A stretch of 64,000 nucleotides of DNA, from assembly GCF_900184245.1 (NCBI RefSeq), contig NZ_FXXB01000005.1:225749-289748 (forward strand). Reading direction: 5' to 3'. The notes under the pieces are model-generated. The model did no database searches, was not told the origin of the DNA, and saw only the letters and a program-made list of their open reading frames with translations. Of this stretch, positions 58,643-64,000 are shown one piece after another (position 1 is the stretch's first letter; each line of letters starts with the position of its first letter). The position numbers and the translations under genes were made by a program. The stretch comes from Brachybacterium massiliense. Its GTDB lineage: Bacteria > Actinomycetota > Actinomycetes > Actinomycetales > Dermabacteraceae.

Positions 58643-58662
58643 CTTGATATCTCAATAGCGTG
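58643..58662 (+). promoter_or_regulatory. rrn leader box (antitermination-type)
   Basis: CTTGATATCTCAATAGCGTG in the AT-rich leader resembles CTTGAGAACTGCATAGTGGA in the 16S-23S spacer (60590-60609). Both match the CTTGAGAACTCAATAG-type conserved box of actinobacterial rrn transcripts. Confidence 0.5.
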
Positions 58663-58768
58663 TCTGTTTGTTGATGCCATTATTTTGAATGGCAATTTTT
58701 AACGGATGATACAGCAGTTATATGCTGGTTGTTTGTTTCTATTGTCAGGATACTGTTTTTCATGTTTT

Positions 58769-63723
<4,955 letters not shown>

Positions 63724-63846
63724 CAACACTATTGTTTGCGTGTGTGTTTGCGTCCACTGTGCGGTTCTTGGGAAACAACTCCTCGGAGCTGGATCACTCG
63801 TTTGTGGGGGTGTGTCTGGTTCTGGAGTGGCTGGTTGTCTCATCGT

Positions 63847-63965
63847 GTTACGGCGGTCATAGCGTCGAGGAAACGCCCGGTTCCATTCCGAACCCGGAAG
63901 CTAAGCTCGATTGCGCCGATGGTACTGCACTCGGGAGGGTGTGGGAGAGTAGGTCGCCGCCGGAC
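63847..63965 (+). rRNA. rrf: 5S ribosomal RNA
   Basis: About 119 nt. CGGCGG near the start pairs with CCGCCG near the end. The conserved CCCGGTTCCATTCCGAACCCGGAAGC-type loop and GGGAGAGTAGG are present. It is the last gene of the operon and is complete in the window; 35 bases follow without a visible terminator. Confidence 0.95.
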
Positions 63966-64000
63966 ATCTTCACTGGGAGTGGAGGAGTGCTTGAACCCCT

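Overview
The window is a high-GC actinobacterial chromosome segment (strong G/C third-position bias, GTG starts, many 4-bp ATGA/GTGA gene overlaps). The 16S rRNA at the right end is actinobacterial, and the gene content (C50-carotenoid operon, two GH42 beta-galactosidases, type B L31) fits the Micrococcales, most likely Dermabacteraceae/Brachybacterium. That genus call is an inference from content, not from a database match.

Layout. 1-3 kb: 3' end of a membrane protein, a terminator, then a minus-strand pair (BASS-type symporter and a GCS2-type carboxylate-amine ligase). 3.1-7.3 kb: a small polymorphic-toxin locus with a 284-aa unknown protein, a WXG100-like protein fused to a C-terminal NucA-type (NS_2) nuclease, its probable immunity protein, and a second WXG100-like protein; the two WXG100 genes share an upstream 18-bp palindrome. 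7.4-17.9 kb: aminodeoxychorismate-lyase-like enzyme, SorC-type regulator facing a truncated PTS EIIA coupled to a Nudix hydrolase, aldo/keto reductase, a truncated beta-lactamase-like gene bracketed by two 80-bp palindromic repeats, aldehyde dehydrogenase, GH15 enzyme, a flavoenzyme remnant and a GH42 beta-galactosidase.

18-36.5 kb is devoted to sugar capture. A LacI-controlled ABC importer (binding lipoprotein and two permeases, no ATPase) lies divergent to GH42 no. 1. An S10 peptidase and a sodium:solute symporter follow. A second ABC importer has a perfect LacI-type operator upstream, then come two tandem serpins, GH42 no. 2 and a Gfo/Idh/MocA dehydrogenase with its own promoter and operator-like dyad. 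The plausible pathway is import of galactosides (host or plant oligosaccharides), cytoplasmic cleavage by GH42 enzymes, and co-regulation by LacI-family proteins. The ATPase must be shared from elsewhere (MsiK-like), an inference.

36.6-49.6 kb: divergent type B L31, an XRE-cupin regulator with a thioredoxin-reductase-like flavoprotein, a PadR/membrane-protein pair, PNPOx-like and TolB-like proteins, an iron/heme-type ABC importer whose binding-protein gene carries a frame-shifting 50-bp duplication in its signal peptide, an ArsR regulator, a nucleoside transporter and another Gfo/Idh/MocA protein.

49.6-56.8 kb: a compact carotenoid operon (idi-crtE-tspO-like-crtB-crtI-crtYe-crtYf-crtEb) read leftward, with a MarR regulator divergent from it. 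The gene set predicts a cyclic C50 carotenoid such as decaprenoxanthin or sarcinaxanthin. 57-58.1 kb: a methyltransferase between two minisatellites. 58.4-64 kb: a complete rrn operon with two sigma70-type promoters, 16S, a tRNA-less spacer, 23S and 5S.
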